Made by a program: the position numbers and the translations under genes. Shown here in pieces: positions 42,912 through 54,220 of a DNA stretch of 64,000 nt; positions within the stretch are counted from its first letter, which is position 1; each line of letters begins with the position of its first letter. The notes beneath the pieces are model-generated. The model had not been told where the DNA came from and did not search any database. It was given only the letters and a program-made list of their open reading frames with translations. This DNA comes from Flammula alnicola. Taxonomy: Eukaryota; Basidiomycota; Agaricomycetes; Agaricales; Strophariaceae. The stretch is from positions 1-64,000 of the forward strand of contig JADNRV010000221.1 in assembly GCA_015499995.1 (NCBI GenBank), written 5' to 3'.

Positions 42912-43127
42912 CTAAACATTGCAGGTACAATGCTTACAATTGGCCACCCCTCGACAGACTTCAATTTCATACTTACTACACCCACATTTCCTGCACGGAG
43001 CCAAGTTGGAGCCGAGTTTCACACCTTGCAACACTTGAAATTAATCTGAGGACAAGAATGTACTTACCATGATCCTTGCCCTGACACAGCTTGATGATTT
43101 TTTGGTGAACGCGCGCTGACGCGTGCG
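42912..43127 (-). CDS. cysteine-rich protein fragment, two exons, inside A3
   Basis: Exon 43127(?)-43068 reads RVHQKIIKLCQGKDH. A 43-bp intron (43067-43025, GTAAGT...GCAAG) joins it in frame to 43024-42912, ending VCRGVANCKHCTCNV and TAG. The second exon has seven Cys, with CRKCGC and CKHCTC pairs suggesting metal binding. The 5' start is not found, since the frame closes upstream near 43.17 kb. It may be a host exon captured by the transposon or a transposon-borne gene. No family recognised. Confidence 0.35.
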
Positions 43128-43324
43128 GGGATTTACACCAGGTTTCCGAATGCGGTCCTTGGCTTCTTTTTTTTCAGGCTGCCGGCGAGTTGTCATGGCG
43201 CGAGTAGGAAAGGACTGGTGGTCAGGACAGGATAAACAAGGGTATGGGAGGTTTACGCACCAAGAAAGGCTGAAGAGCAAGCAGATCCAGACAAGAGCAA
43301 GAGAAAAGCATTAATTAATGATGA

Positions 43325-43421
43325 TTGACGCGAGCACGTTTAGTGAGCATGTGCCGTGGCAGATAACATGGCAGATAACATGGGTCCGAGCACAGCATGT
43401 TATCTGCCATTGGCTCGTGCG
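43325..43421. repeat. long imperfect inverted repeat in A3
   Basis: Outer arms TTGACGCGAGC and GGCTCGTGCGTCAA, inner arms GGCAGATAACATG (twice, tandem) and CATGTTATCTGCC. The folded form is a ~95-nt cruciform or hairpin. It could be a terminator, a nested tiny MITE or a replication by-product. Confidence 0.6.
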
Positions 43422-44062
43422 TCAAAAAATTTGATTTTTCCAGCGCGCGTCTTTCGATTTTCTCAAATTCTTAAGAGACAATTCTATTTAATGGATGTAT
43501 GGCTATATACATGAAAGTCTACGTAGCGATAGCATGGGTTTTGGAGTTGTGAGCTCGAAAGAATAGTCAAAAATCGACTTTTCGGAGTTTGCCGGGCAGA
43601 TAACAGCCCAGCACTATGGTGTATAAACCCGAACGCGAGTCTTTTAAAAATTGTGCTTGCTAAATATGGAATTTGTTGATTACAAATAGATCCAACAGTG
43701 CCACTTTGATGTCATTTTATGTAATAATATGTAATTTTTATATGGTTGCTAAAAATAACAGTATGTCCAAAAAGGGAAACCACCAGACTCCTGTTGGACC
43801 ACCTGGACTCCTGTTGGACTCCATCTGAACTCCTGGGACTCCTGTTCCACTATAAAACCAGTGGACTCCTGGGACTCTGCATGGAGTCTCTGGAGTTTGT
43901 CCGGACTCCATCTGGACTCCACCAGGAGTCCGGAATAAAATTTGGCTGGGGTCTCAGCCAAAAAATAGTCCATCTGGACTCCATATGGACTGTTCCACTC
44001 CGCCGGAGTCCACCCGGAGTCCACCAGGAATCTGAGGGGGAGGGTAAAGACCTCCATGAGTA

Positions 44063-46900
44063 GCACCCTTGTTTACAAATTTTTTCTTCCAGGCCATACA
44101 GAGAGGTTCAGAAAACAGAATTTGTTAATAAATAGTTGGATTAATATAACATAATATTTTCCCATCACCAATTTTCTACTATCTACCAATCTACTGATAA
44201 TTTCCTAGAACCTCAAAGTATAGCCTGGAAAGAAGGCTGGGTGTGATGCATGACAAACAAATTGAATGTGATGGTACTATGTGTCATATGGGGATAACAT
44301 TGATTTTTTTGAATTTGGCCACCCTTGGCAACTGTTTAGATATGGATCCTGGAGGTATCCTGGATGTGTATAATGTAGATTAAAAGGAATAAAATTAAAT
44401 CTGTAATATGCATTAGGCTGTGGTGCACCAGGAAATCCCTCTGTGGGCCTGTGGCACCCTCATTGAAAAGATCTACAGAAGGTATACTCCTCCAGAGGAT
44501 GCTTCAATGGCAAGGATGAAAGACATAGCAGGCACTGAGAGTCTGAGAGTAATCAATTAGATAAAAAATAAAGTGGATGGACCAGCAATTCATACACCCA
44601 GGGCTAGTTAACTTTGTTCAATTGGCCCTACCCAGTACCCACCCTTATTAAGAATTATTTCCTTTTTTGGCTGAAAATTGGCTGTTGATTTTATTTTAAA
44701 CTAGGTCTTTGGGCACTGCTTCTTTGGATGGGTGTGCCTTCTTTCACTTAACAATAGATGCTGGGTGTAATTGAACATCTGCTGTTTTATGTATATAAAT
44801 AAATAATTTTCACCTATAATAATGTTTCTCTAATAATAATAATAGGCTGCAACTGAATTTTTTTTAGCCAATTTTTTTTTACTTTTTTGTCTGAAAATCC
44901 AGCATGCATTAAATCTTCAAAATTATTCAAAAACAGTGTAAAATTGATGCCCACTTCTGCATCCTGTGAATGACACTTTTTAATTTTCAATTGATCTTGT
45001 TTATGGGCACCTGCATTGAACATAGTTCAAAGGTCCCTTAATTATGTAATCAGAGGATACATGTGCTGTAGTTACAGAGTAAAATAATTATATTGTTTAA
45101 ACAACACAGTGTGAGATGAATCGGGGTATACTAGTTTATAGAATGGTATTCGCTCTATCATACTTTGCAATATTAATAGCATGCAGCATTATACCATGTG
45201 GCATTATACCACATGGCATTATACCATGCAGGTGCACATGTTCCGTGCATGCAGAAGGCAGTGGTGCTGGCTTGGCATTTCTCATCATTGGGCGATAAGG
45301 TGATTGCACACCTATGCGGCCAATTGCCTGATGGATGGTGTGATATCTTGGCATATCCCCAGTCTTCTGATCCATCAAATGTTGCTCAGAACAAATGTTC
45401 TTCTGGCCTATCATGGTTCTGGAAAAACACAATCCTTGGAACCATGCACCAATACACTGCTCAGTTGAGAGACTGAAAAAAAGTGAGCAGAGCCTGTCCA
45501 ATTGGTTGATAAGGCTTATCATGAGATACAAGTGTGGCAGACCTGTGGAGCAGTGGCATTGTTTCAAGTGGGCTTCAGCAGTTACAGTCGACAGCTCTGA
45601 CATCAAAAAATAGGGCTGTGTTTCCTTGCAATAAGGGGTTGTTGGGTGGTAATTATAAATAAGTTAATTGTACCCACACTGTCATGGAGCCTTTCATGAA
45701 AGTGACAATGAAAATACACATGGCGTGACCACATAATACAGACTTTCATCAAGGTTGGAAGAACTGACATTGTGATTGACATGTGCATGTATCAGAATAC
45801 CAAATGAATCCTGCAATAAATGAGCATAGACCTAGTGCAAGGCTTCACCCATAGGAAGACACAGCAATAGAATGCAATAAACTGGCAGAAAGCTTCTCTT
45901 CCTTTTTCACACATTCATTCTCTTTTTATTTTGAAAATGACAATGGCGGCTCAGCACCAAATGCTGCATTGATCAATCTGAGATGTAAAATAGCCTGTAG
46001 CAGACTCTACTATATGGAGAGCTGGGATCCCCTGGATTAGTCTAATGTCCATCTAGATGTGATCAGTTGCAGTTATTTGAGATACATACATTTGTGGTCT
46101 TAAAGTTTGCCTGCAAGTGGCATTCCTCCACCAACGTAAAGCTACCTCCTCATATTTACAAAATACTACATTGAGCACTGACCAGAATGTGAACAGAACT
46201 CATTTGTGAATTGGATAAACCAAAGTAATCAGGAGCACCAAAAGCCCGTGTCAATGGCAAGCCACAGAATCATCACTAAATCGGGAAAACTCCTATGAGC
46301 CATCACAAGGCAATAAAATCCAGTGTGAGTCACTGCGTGGAGCACAATTTGACATCAGATTGCAGTTCAGCTTGTACTGGCTGATGAGGCCCATTGACAA
46401 GGCATTGATTTGGCGAGCCTGCAGTACCTCGCGAGTTGATCCAATCTTGTGCTTGAAATGTGCAGGCAATGAAACCTTTTATCCACATTCTGAGTCAGTC
46501 GGCATCTAGTATGGACTCATGAGCCCAGTGCAACATTTTATACCACTTACGAGATGGTTATGATCTGCTGTATTAATCACAATTTAATGATAGAATTTTA
46601 TAACCTCAGGAGATCGATGCAAGCTCTCAAACCAGTTGTAATATGTTATCAGATCATCCCGAAAGCTCACACATTTGTATAATTGGAAGCAAAAAATCAT
46701 TTTATTTGAAATGTAAAATACAGCCACAACAACTAATGAGTATCAGTGATAGTCCGAGCATGTTTGGCATATTTCGCATCCAACATCTATTGAAAGGGCA
46801 CCTCATCAGATAATTACACATCACATATAGATTGAGAACTCACTTGTACAGCAGCGTATGCAATCAACATCACGGCGCTGAGATGTGGTCTTTGCCAATC
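44063..46900. other. no confident gene
   Basis: Mostly AT-rich. A tandem of three ~15-bp units (GCATTATACCATGTG type) lies at 45186-45232. A plus-strand frame at 45198-45476 is not recognised. Around 46.27 kb a ~30-bp string (ATCATCACTAAATC) recurs at 54.73 kb, pointing to a shared diverged repeat. Nothing else is supported. Confidence 0.4.
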
Positions 46901-47160
46901 TTTCATTTTCTTTGCAAGCTGAGGAAGGAGAGATGACAATATGTGGATACACCTAAAATTCATGATTAGCATATCTGTTCAGAGCTGTGAGGAACTTTGA
47001 CTTATGTGCACAAGTAGAGGACCTTTTAAGAAGCCAACCTCAGGAGCTGCTGGGTTTCCTGACAGGCCATGTCAAAGCCCAGTTCCATGCTGCACTGATG
47101 TGTGTGAACCCTGGTTATCATGTTAACTGCATGAAAGATACAAAAGTTTTAAAAAACATA

Positions 47161-47822
47161 CCCCAGTCATAATCAATGGGATAGCACAGGCGGCCTGTAA
47201 CATTATTTCTGATATCTCTATCCTGGCGATCGAGGACAGCTAAGTGCAGCCTTCTCTTGTAGAACTCAAGCTGGGGAGAATGCTGACTCATCAGAGACCA
47301 ATTGTTGTTATCATCAGAGAAGAACATTCTTGAGTAAGGCAGGAGGATAGCAGTGTTGTATGCTTTTCTTATAGGTAAGGACAGAGGATACTTATACCAT
47401 AGCTCTGAGTCCGTCCTTCCGATATTTGATATTTCAAGTTGAGCTTCATCTGATTTTTCCCATTGTGTTATTGTACTATTTCGATTTCTTTTTATTCAGC
47501 ATACTTGCCGGCTTGCCAGAATAACTTAAATTCATCGTGCCTTTGCTCACGCTGGTAGATTTGCAGATTGCGACATCGCTTATGCACCATTTTGGTAACA
47601 GAATTGGGCATTTGGATTACAGGTGCAGATGTGAGGTTGAACTGCCGGCTGACACAGATAAAAACTTGAAACCCGAGCCACAGGATATTTGAAGGCATGA
47701 TGGAGGAAGAAGAGAAAGGAGAGGAGGACTGTAGTGGAGCTGATGACAGCAATGATGGCGATAACTCCTCGGACTTGGATTCTGATGAGGGCGGCTACAG
47801 CAGTTTCTAGTTTCACAACCAA
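47161..47822 (-). CDS. possible host gene exons, unknown product
   Basis: Minus-strand frames with coding look: around 47752-47495 (VTKMVHKRCRNLQIYQREQR, ending in FKLFWQAGKYAE) and 47450-47161 (SDEAQLEISNIGRTDSELWY, FFSDDNNNWSLMSQHSPQLE, DRQDRDIRNNVTG). A GTATGC donor near 47.50 kb and a GTATGT donor at about 47160 fit short introns. Start and end are not found. Family unknown. Confidence 0.35.
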
Positions 47823-48035
47823 TTTTACCCAGTCTATAAATATATGGTCTGACTTTGAGGATAATCTGAGCTCTAATATGCCTTGTAACTAGATACATTT
47901 TGGAAAGCATCTGGTGCTAAGCTCACCCTGCAGTACAAGTGGAATCTGAAGAGACATTAGGCTCACAATGCTGTTACAATCACAGAGCGAGTTAGACACA
48001 AACTCATGCACCAGCATAAAGTTGCTGTGAGCTGG

Positions 48036-48561
48036 TGTTACAGTCATAGCGAAGTGTTGCTAAAGATAGATGTGATCTATATTTAGCAAATGACTACACA
48101 ACTGTGAAGTCAAGTGTCTATGTTTCAAAGACGTTCAGAATGCCGCTGGCGGTATTGTCTGAAGTCGAGCTTAGAGGTTTCAAGGTACCGAGTAATCCAG
48201 ATAGATTCTCAAGATCAAGCTAGAGAAGCTATCTACTACAAGTGTCTGGCTTTATAGTATTCAGGCATAGGGCATTGTTCCGAACAAAGAACAATGGCGG
48301 GAATAAAGAAGCATTGTTCCGAAAAAGGAACAATGGCAAAGGAGAAGAATAGAACATATCCAAGCAGACGATATAAGTACAATGGAGACCATATCAGGAA
48401 CAATGGAGGAGATATACATTGTTAGAGAAGTAACAATGTAGAAAAAGAAAGAATGTCCGTTTAAGGGAACCAAGGCCATAGTAATGTGAGTACTACATAG
48501 AGAAGGTTCGAGAATATCAGGGAAGGTATGAGGGGTGAAATGAAAATGGGCGGTCGTAACA
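48036..48561 (-). repeat. G2 3' LTR, 526 bp
   Basis: About 98% identical to the inverted 5' LTR at 54925-55449 (some nine differences, one an indel). Starts TGTTACGACC and ends GACTGTAACA. It contains eight or more AACAATG/CATTGTT motifs. Confidence 0.92.
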
Positions 48562-48619
48562 TTACCCCCGTTCTAGGCAACGACGCCTCATCGTTGAGAG
48601 TTTCATCTGTGTCCTGTAG

Positions 48620-49481
48620 TCAATTTCCATAGGGCTCTCCTGTCGTGTTCGTGGTTCCTTCCGGGTCCATGTTGTCCTCATACCCATCTAGTGTTGGTGA
48701 TGCCCAGCTATCATAATCTGAACGTGGTCGAACAGGTTGGCAGCTCGGACAGTCTCTGAGATAATGATGCAGCTGTAGTCGTCCGCAGCCAGAACAGAGG
48801 TAAGTAGGGCACGAAAGTGCCCAGTGTCCATGCTGCTCACAGTTATTACATTTGTTTCATCGGCTTTGGTCGTAGGCGGAGGTCGACGCTCTCTGCTCTC
48901 GGTGGGCTGATCGAGGTCGAGCTGGACACCGTTGGTGGCGTGGTCATGGGGAATGGGTACAGGGAGGAGATTTGTCCTCCTCCAGGATAGATGGGAGATG
49001 GGCTGTTTCATGCCGGTCGAGGATGTCGTGGAGTCAGATGTTGGGTTCTCGGAGACGCTCTGTCGAGGTGGATGGGGTTGTCGACCGAAGATCTGAGGGA
49101 CTGGCATCTGGTTCTGTGAGCAGTTCGCGGGTGCGCAGTGGGTGCAAACATTCTGCTTGCTGATCTGGCCTGGTGTCTATGGTACTCAGTATGGGTTTCT
49201 TGGGTTCTAAGTTCGAGATCGCCTCGCATGATGAAATGGAAGATGTTGGACTGGGTCATTTGGAGGACTCGTATGTCCTCTTCTAGTCATCGTATGGTTC
49301 ATTGGACTTCGTGGAACGTGTCGAGCATGGCGCACTCGATGTTCCATCCTTCATAAGCCTGCATGATAGAGGCATAGTACAGGTCATTCATTATGAGTTC
49401 GATGAATTCGAGCTGAGTCAAAGGGGAAAGAGGTTCAGAGGAAGAACCAGTAGTACAGGAGTTCATTGCTGATGTCATCAT
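48620..49481 (-). pseudogene. G2 accessory ORF B with two CCHC zinc knuckles
   Basis: Frame from ATG 49481 encodes SPLTQLEFIELIMNDLYYAS and a coiled-coil-like region (TIR.LEEDIRVLQM), broken by in-frame stops near 49299 and 49285, then an Arg/Pro-rich tail to 49008. In another frame (so at least one shift lies between) two knuckles follow: CNNCEQHGHWALSC at ~48850-48809 and CSGCGRLQLHHYLRDC, ending at TGA 48622-48620. The product would be a nucleic-acid-binding protein separate from gag. The 5' region resembles G1 ORF b in helical spacing. Function unknown. Confidence 0.55.
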
Positions 49482-49605
49482 GGCGTAAATGAGGGGGAAT
49501 GGTTCTGAAAGTGGGGATTACAAGTGTTCTTGTTGGGGAGGTGAGGACGGTTTTCAAGTGTTTATATTTGAGGAGATTGGCGAAGGGTAGGAGGTAGTTG
49601 GTGGA

Positions 49606-49932
49606 GAGTCATTCACATTTGATCTGGGTGGTGGAGCTTTTTCGAAGCAGAGTCGAGTCACCAAGAATAAGCTCACATTCTTCTAATTTCTCCCAATCCC
49701 CTCGCTTCCAGGCTTCTTCTCATTCTAATTCTTTCCTTATCATCCAATCGCTCATGTCGTTGAATGAGAGTAGGCATAGACTGTCGAGGTCTTCCAAGTT
49801 TGGTATTCCCTTAATTAGAAGGCCTTGTTCTCGATTTAGTACGATCAGCCTCATGTTGGTATCCTCGTTTTGGCTATTTTTAGCCTTAAAACAGGAGGAG
49901 AGGGTGGCAAAGATGGCTCGGAGGGCATTCAT
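49606..49932 (-). pseudogene. G2 accessory ORF A, one in-frame TGA
   Basis: Starts at ATG 49932, five bases after the pol stop (49940-49938), so perhaps translated by reinitiation. It encodes about 108 residues (MNALRAIFATLSSCFKAKNS, LLIKGIPNLEDLDSLCLLSF, EEAWKRGDWEKLEECE) with a TGA at 49722-49720. Unrecognised. Same position as ORF a of G1. Confidence 0.45.
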
Positions 49933-49937
49933 GGTGT

Positions 49938-51110
49938 TCAGAGTGGGGAGGAAAGTGGGAGTTTATGGCAACGTTGGTAGTCATTCAACATTTCCATGGA
50001 GTGTTTGAACGATATTGGGGGTTCCCACGAGTCATCTGAATCTGGGTGACCCTTCCAGTGAATCAAATAGAGCAGCTTTCTGTGCATTTTCTTGTGGGCT
50101 ATAATAGCTTCAAGCTCCCATTCTTCTTCTCCATCGATAAGGTCAGGAGGGGGAAAGGTAAAGTTCGGTCTGTGGGCTTCGGTTTCTTTGAATGGTGTAA
50201 GAAAAGCAGTGTGGAATATATCGTGAATCTTCCAAGTCCGAGGTAATTTCAGTCGGTAGTTTATGGGACCAGTCTGCTCTAGAATTTCAAATGGTCCATG
50301 TCGTTTCGGAGCTATCTTCTTAGTCTGATATGTGGTCCTTAGGTTTTTTGCTTCGAGCCAGACCTTCTGACCTTTCTTGAAGGAGATTGTGCCTCCTTTA
50401 GATCATTCTATCATTCAGCATCTCCCGAGTTCATGGGCTGCTAATGCTTCTTCCCTATCTCTAGTGAGTTGTTTGAGATGGGCTTCGACTTCTGGAAAGT
50501 TTGTTTTTTCGAAGGAAGTGGGAATGGTTCTAGGTGCGATGCCATTCATGAGTTCGAATGAGGTCCTAGTCCTTTCTGCATGTTTTCAGTCATTTAGCGT
50601 GAATTCCAGGGTTGCCGTTGCATCGCTCCAGTCTTCTGGGTGTTGAAAACAGTAAATTGAGAGAGATGCTTCAATTTCTTGGTTGAAGTGTTCTGTTGAG
50701 CCGTCGGATTGGGGGTGATATGCCGATGAAAGAGATTGTTTAATGCCCATAAGCTTTAGATATTCCCGAAATCCCTTTGCATTGAAGTGTGGGTCTCGAT
50801 CAGAAATCTCTTGATCCAGTAGTCCATAGTGTTTGTAGACATTGTTCCAGAGGAGTCGTCGAATTTCATCTGAATTTGAGGTTTTTGTAGTAGGGATAAT
50901 AATTACCCCCTTCATATGTCCGTAGTCCACGATGGACAGTATACTATCAAAGCCTCTGCTGATCGGTAGATCAGTTATCAGGTCATAAGAAATTTTGGTG
51001 AAGGGGCGCAATGTTTTGGCACCCTCAATTGCCATTAGTATTGGCTTTGTTGGTCGCCGATTTATCTTGAATTGTTGACAGGATGGGCATCCAGAGACAT
51101 ATTCTTTTAT
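49938..51110 (-). pseudogene. G2 integrase and intact chromodomain
   Basis: Zinc-domain remnant CPSCQQFKINRRP at ~51.09 kb, core KISYDLITDLP, ISDRDPHFNAKGFREYL, YHPQSDGSTEHFNQE (51035-50586), with a stop at 50586 and two near 50.41 kb. Then the GPY-type module GPINYRLKLPRTWKIHDIFH and a chromodomain (50158-49976) EEEWELEAIIAHKKM, LYLIHWKGHPDSDDSWEP that keeps the aromatic cage, unlike G1. Ends TGA 49940-49938. Confidence 0.85.
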
Positions 51111-51314
51111 GAATCGTCTCAGTCCTGGCCACCATTAGTATCCTAGTACTTTATTGAAAGTCTCGAGTTCTCCTGGGTGGCCTGCTGTGTTGCTATCATG
51201 GTGTCATTTTACTATCTCTCGTCGCAGCTCTATGTTGTTTGGAATATAATTCCGTCCTTTGTAGAAAAGGAGGGTGTTCCCATTCACTGTTTCCATTGTC
51301 CAGTCTTCCATATT

Positions 51315-53101
51315 TCATTGGAGTTCTGTTGGTCCTTCTTCTAGCAGCAATTTGATTGCTTCCGCTGCTTCGACATCAACATTGTCAGATTCCGCAATCT
51401 TTTTCTGTAGTTTGAGATTGATCAGGTCGACAAAGAGGTTGTCTGGGAGCATGGTTATGTCTTTGTTGTCATTTTTATCTATGATCATGTCAGGGCGTCT
51501 GGAAAGAGCATCTGACTGTATCATTTTTGATCCTGCTTAGTGTATGAGTTCTAGGTCGAATTCTGACAAATAGAGGTGCATCCTCATTTGGCATCTATTC
51601 AGGTTTCGGGTTGTTGATAGTACATCAAATTCTTGTGATCCGAGTAGATGCGTGTGATAAATGGTGATCCGTAGATGTAATGACACCATTCTTCCAGGGC
51701 CCGTTTGATCGCCAAGAGTTCTCGATCATAGATCTCATAGTTGTGCTCTGCTGGAGTGAAGCTTTTTGAGATGAAGGATACAGGATGTCAGTTGCCATTG
51801 GAGTCAAGTTGCATGAGGACAGCTCCAGTCGCGTACTTCGATGCATCACATTCAATCTGAAATGATTGTGTCTGGTCAGGCATCATCAAGACCAGTTCCT
51901 CCATGAACTTCTTCTTCAATGTGTCAAATGCTTCTTGTGCTTCCGGCGTCCATTCGAATGTCAGGTGATCTTTCTTCAGGAGCATGTTCATGGCTTGGGC
52001 AATTTCAGAGTAGCTTCGAATAAACCATCGATAGAAGTTTCCAAGCCCTAGGAAACTTCTTACTTGTTTGACAGTTGTTGGGATAGGCCATTCTGACAGT
52101 CCTTTGAGCTTTGCTGGGTCCATTCTTACTTGTCTGTGTCCAATGATGAACCCCAGATATGCTGTTTCTGGTATGAAGAATTCGCATTTTTTGGGTTTCA
52201 AGTAAAGATCATTTTCCCTGAGTCTTTGAAGAACCTTGCAAGTGCGATCTTCAAGTTCTTCGATGGTGTCGGCGAAGATCAAGATGTCGTCCATATATAC
52301 AATTAGCCATAGAAGGAGGAGCATGTCTTTGAAGGTCGAGTCCATCATGGCTTGGAAGGTTGCTGGAGAATTGCACATCCCAAAGAACATAACCAGCAGT
52401 TCATAGAGTCCTTGGTTGGTTGTAAAGGCGGCCTTCCAGATGTCTTCTTTTGCGATCCTGATATTGTTATAGCCCCAGCGGACATCTAGCTTGGTAAAAT
52501 ATTTTGCCCCCTTGATTTTATCCATGAGTTCTTGGATGAGGGGGAGTGGATATTTATTCTTGATGGTCCATTCATTTAGAAGTCTGTAGTCTTGGCAGGG
52601 TCGGAGTTTTCCATCCTTCTTTTCGACGAAGAAGAAAGGAGAGGCCATAGAAGATTTTAAGGGCCGGATGTATCCTTTGTCAAGGTTCTCTTTCAGGAAT
52701 TCATCCAGTTTGACATTTTCTGTAGGGTCCAGTGGGTACGTCTTTGGTTTGAACTTCATATTTAGGAATTCTTCGAAGCCTGGTTTGGTGTCAATGTGAT
52801 GGTCCCAAGGCCAGGATTCTGGGAAGCGATCTGCTACCTTTTGATCAAAGAGGTCCAGATAGTCATGAAGAGAATGAGGAATAATTTCTTCAAGGGATTT
52901 CTTTGGCTTTTCCGATTCAGCTTCTTGGGCAAAAGTTTGGGACGTTGTGTGCTTTGCGTTTATCCATATGTCCCTGGTTTCTTCATTGAATCCATGTTCC
53001 ATGTATGCCAGTAGAAGGTCATCATTATATTCCTCTTTCATTTCCAGGAAGGCCGTATCATAGCCTTCGAGGTTATCGTACAAGGTACCTATAAAGACCA
53101 T
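51315..53101 (-). pseudogene. G2 reverse transcriptase and RNase H
   Basis: A 437-codon open frame (53101-51788) has [24 protein letters not shown], the YMDD box in WLIVYMDDILIF, and the start of RNase H ([17 protein letters not shown]). It stops at TGA where Arg is expected (GN-stop-HP). Later RNase H pieces lie in other frames (51855-51625, 51524-51315). The first codons (FIGTLYDNLEGYD) belong to the protease-RT linker and are cut at the inversion breakpoint. Confidence 0.88.
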
Positions 53102-53120
53102 TCATTAGGGGATTATGTAG

Positions 53121-53518
53121 AGACTATCAAGCGAAATGGAACTGTTGATTCATACTCAACAGAGTCAGTAAGCGATGTTGCTGCTATCATTTGTGTGCAT
53201 TTTGATGCCAATTGAATCACATTAGATGGAGCTAGAGCACTGCTCCCCAAAATCACGCTATTTAAGGACAAGCTGCAAAAACTTGAAAGACAGTTGAGCT
53301 GTATCGAGCGATGCCAGGCTCGTCTTCGTCGAATCCGACAAAATCTGAACAAGAGAAACAAGGTTGCAGAGGTATTTGTGCATGAGAAAGTTGGGCCAGA
53401 GTTGTCAACTCTTGATTACCATATCGGAAAAATGCAGAACCACCCCATTGACCTTGGAGCCCTTGTGCAAGAGACTCCTCACAGCCCAGTTACTAAGGTA
53501 TTTCAGCCTATGTTCTAA
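53121..53518 (+). pseudogene. unknown plus-strand ORF fragment cut by the inversion breakpoint
   Basis: One frame from the junction: ETIKRNGTVDSYSTESVSDV, a TGA, then ARALLPKITLFKDKLQKLER (coiled-coil-like), RQNLNKRNKVAEVFVHEKVG, GALVQETPHSPVTK and stop at 53518 or a donor at ~53500. Unrecognised. It is truncated on the left where the G2 element begins, consistent with a chromosomal break. Confidence 0.4.
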
Positions 53519-53869
53519 AAAGAATTATTTCTTTACAATTCAATGCTTGATTCCAGAGCCTCATCAAGAATTTGAAAACCCATCTTCTTCCTAGAATTTA
53601 TGCAAGGCTCCAAATAGCCCCGAACATGTAGAGTCCAGCACTACCGATTCAGCTGTTGCACAAATGGCACAAAGCTCAGTTGTGATCAAAGCCAATCGCA
53701 TTTATAACCATAAAGTGGCATGTTTCTACTATACAACATATGATGTGTGGTGGTCTGAGGATTCATAAACCCAAGGACAACTCACAGTAACATCATGCTT
53801 CTCTCTGATCTTGAATCACACAACACAAGCTCTCACGAAGCATCAGCCACCCAGATGATCCTTTCATCT

Positions 53870-54220
53870 ATGGTTGCGTACTTGGAATATACCATGCCAA
53901 TGTGATCTACATTGGTGCGGGCATGAAGAATTATGAACCCATGCATTTTGATTTTCTTCATGTACATTGGTTTCAAATTGACAGCCAAATTAGACCCTGC
54001 TCTGGCTGGGATTCTCATCTTTCTCTTCCATCAATGGCTGATGAGGACTCGTTGGGTTTTGTGGACCCCAGTCTCATTCTCAGAAGCTGTTATTTGATCC
54101 CAGTATTCTCTTTGGGGAAAATTCACCCAGACAGAATCAGTCTTTCATGCACATTGAGGGACAGTCATGACTGGAAAAGCTATTATGTTAATCGGTCCGT
54201 AAACCTATTTATGTAATGCT
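53870..54220 (+). pseudogene. Plavaka-type (CACTA-related) transposase, C-terminal fragment
   Basis: The frame reads LGIYHANVIYIGAGMKNYEP, FDFLHVHWFQID, GWDSHLSLPSM, LGFVDPSLILRSCYLIPVF, DWKSYYVNRSVNLFM. This succession (a YHANV block, then VRWF-like, FGFLDP-like, HLIPxF-like and DWxYYVN blocks) is the known C-terminus of Plavaka transposases common in Agaricomycetes. Upstream catalytic parts are not seen. Confidence 0.8.

Larger units (their letters stand above)
42053..44054 (+). mobile_element. element A3: 2002-bp non-autonomous DNA transposon with 8-bp TSD
   Basis: Flanked by CATGAGTA at 42045-42052 and 44055-44062. Left terminus CAGTACTTTACCCTCCTCCA, right terminus (reverse complement) GAGGTCTTTACCCTCCCCCT. 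Subterminal TGGACTCC/GGAGTCCA repeats at 42080-42270 and 43780-44030. Its left 0.5 kb matches element Q in inverse. The core (42.55-43.7 kb) differs from A1 and A2: not triplet-rich, CpG retained, with a cysteine-rich spliced frame on the minus strand. Confidence 0.92.
48036..53115 (-). mobile_element. G2: 3' half of a chromodomain Gypsy element (RT to 3' LTR)
   Basis: Holds RT, RNase H, integrase, chromodomain, two accessory ORFs, a purine tract (GGGGGTAA at 48569-48562) and a 3' LTR (48561-48036). It lacks gag, protease and 5' LTR, breaking off in the linker upstream of RT at ~53.11 kb. The missing half lies inverted at 54925-57625 (G3). Outer flank GCTGG at 48031-48035. Confidence 0.9.
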
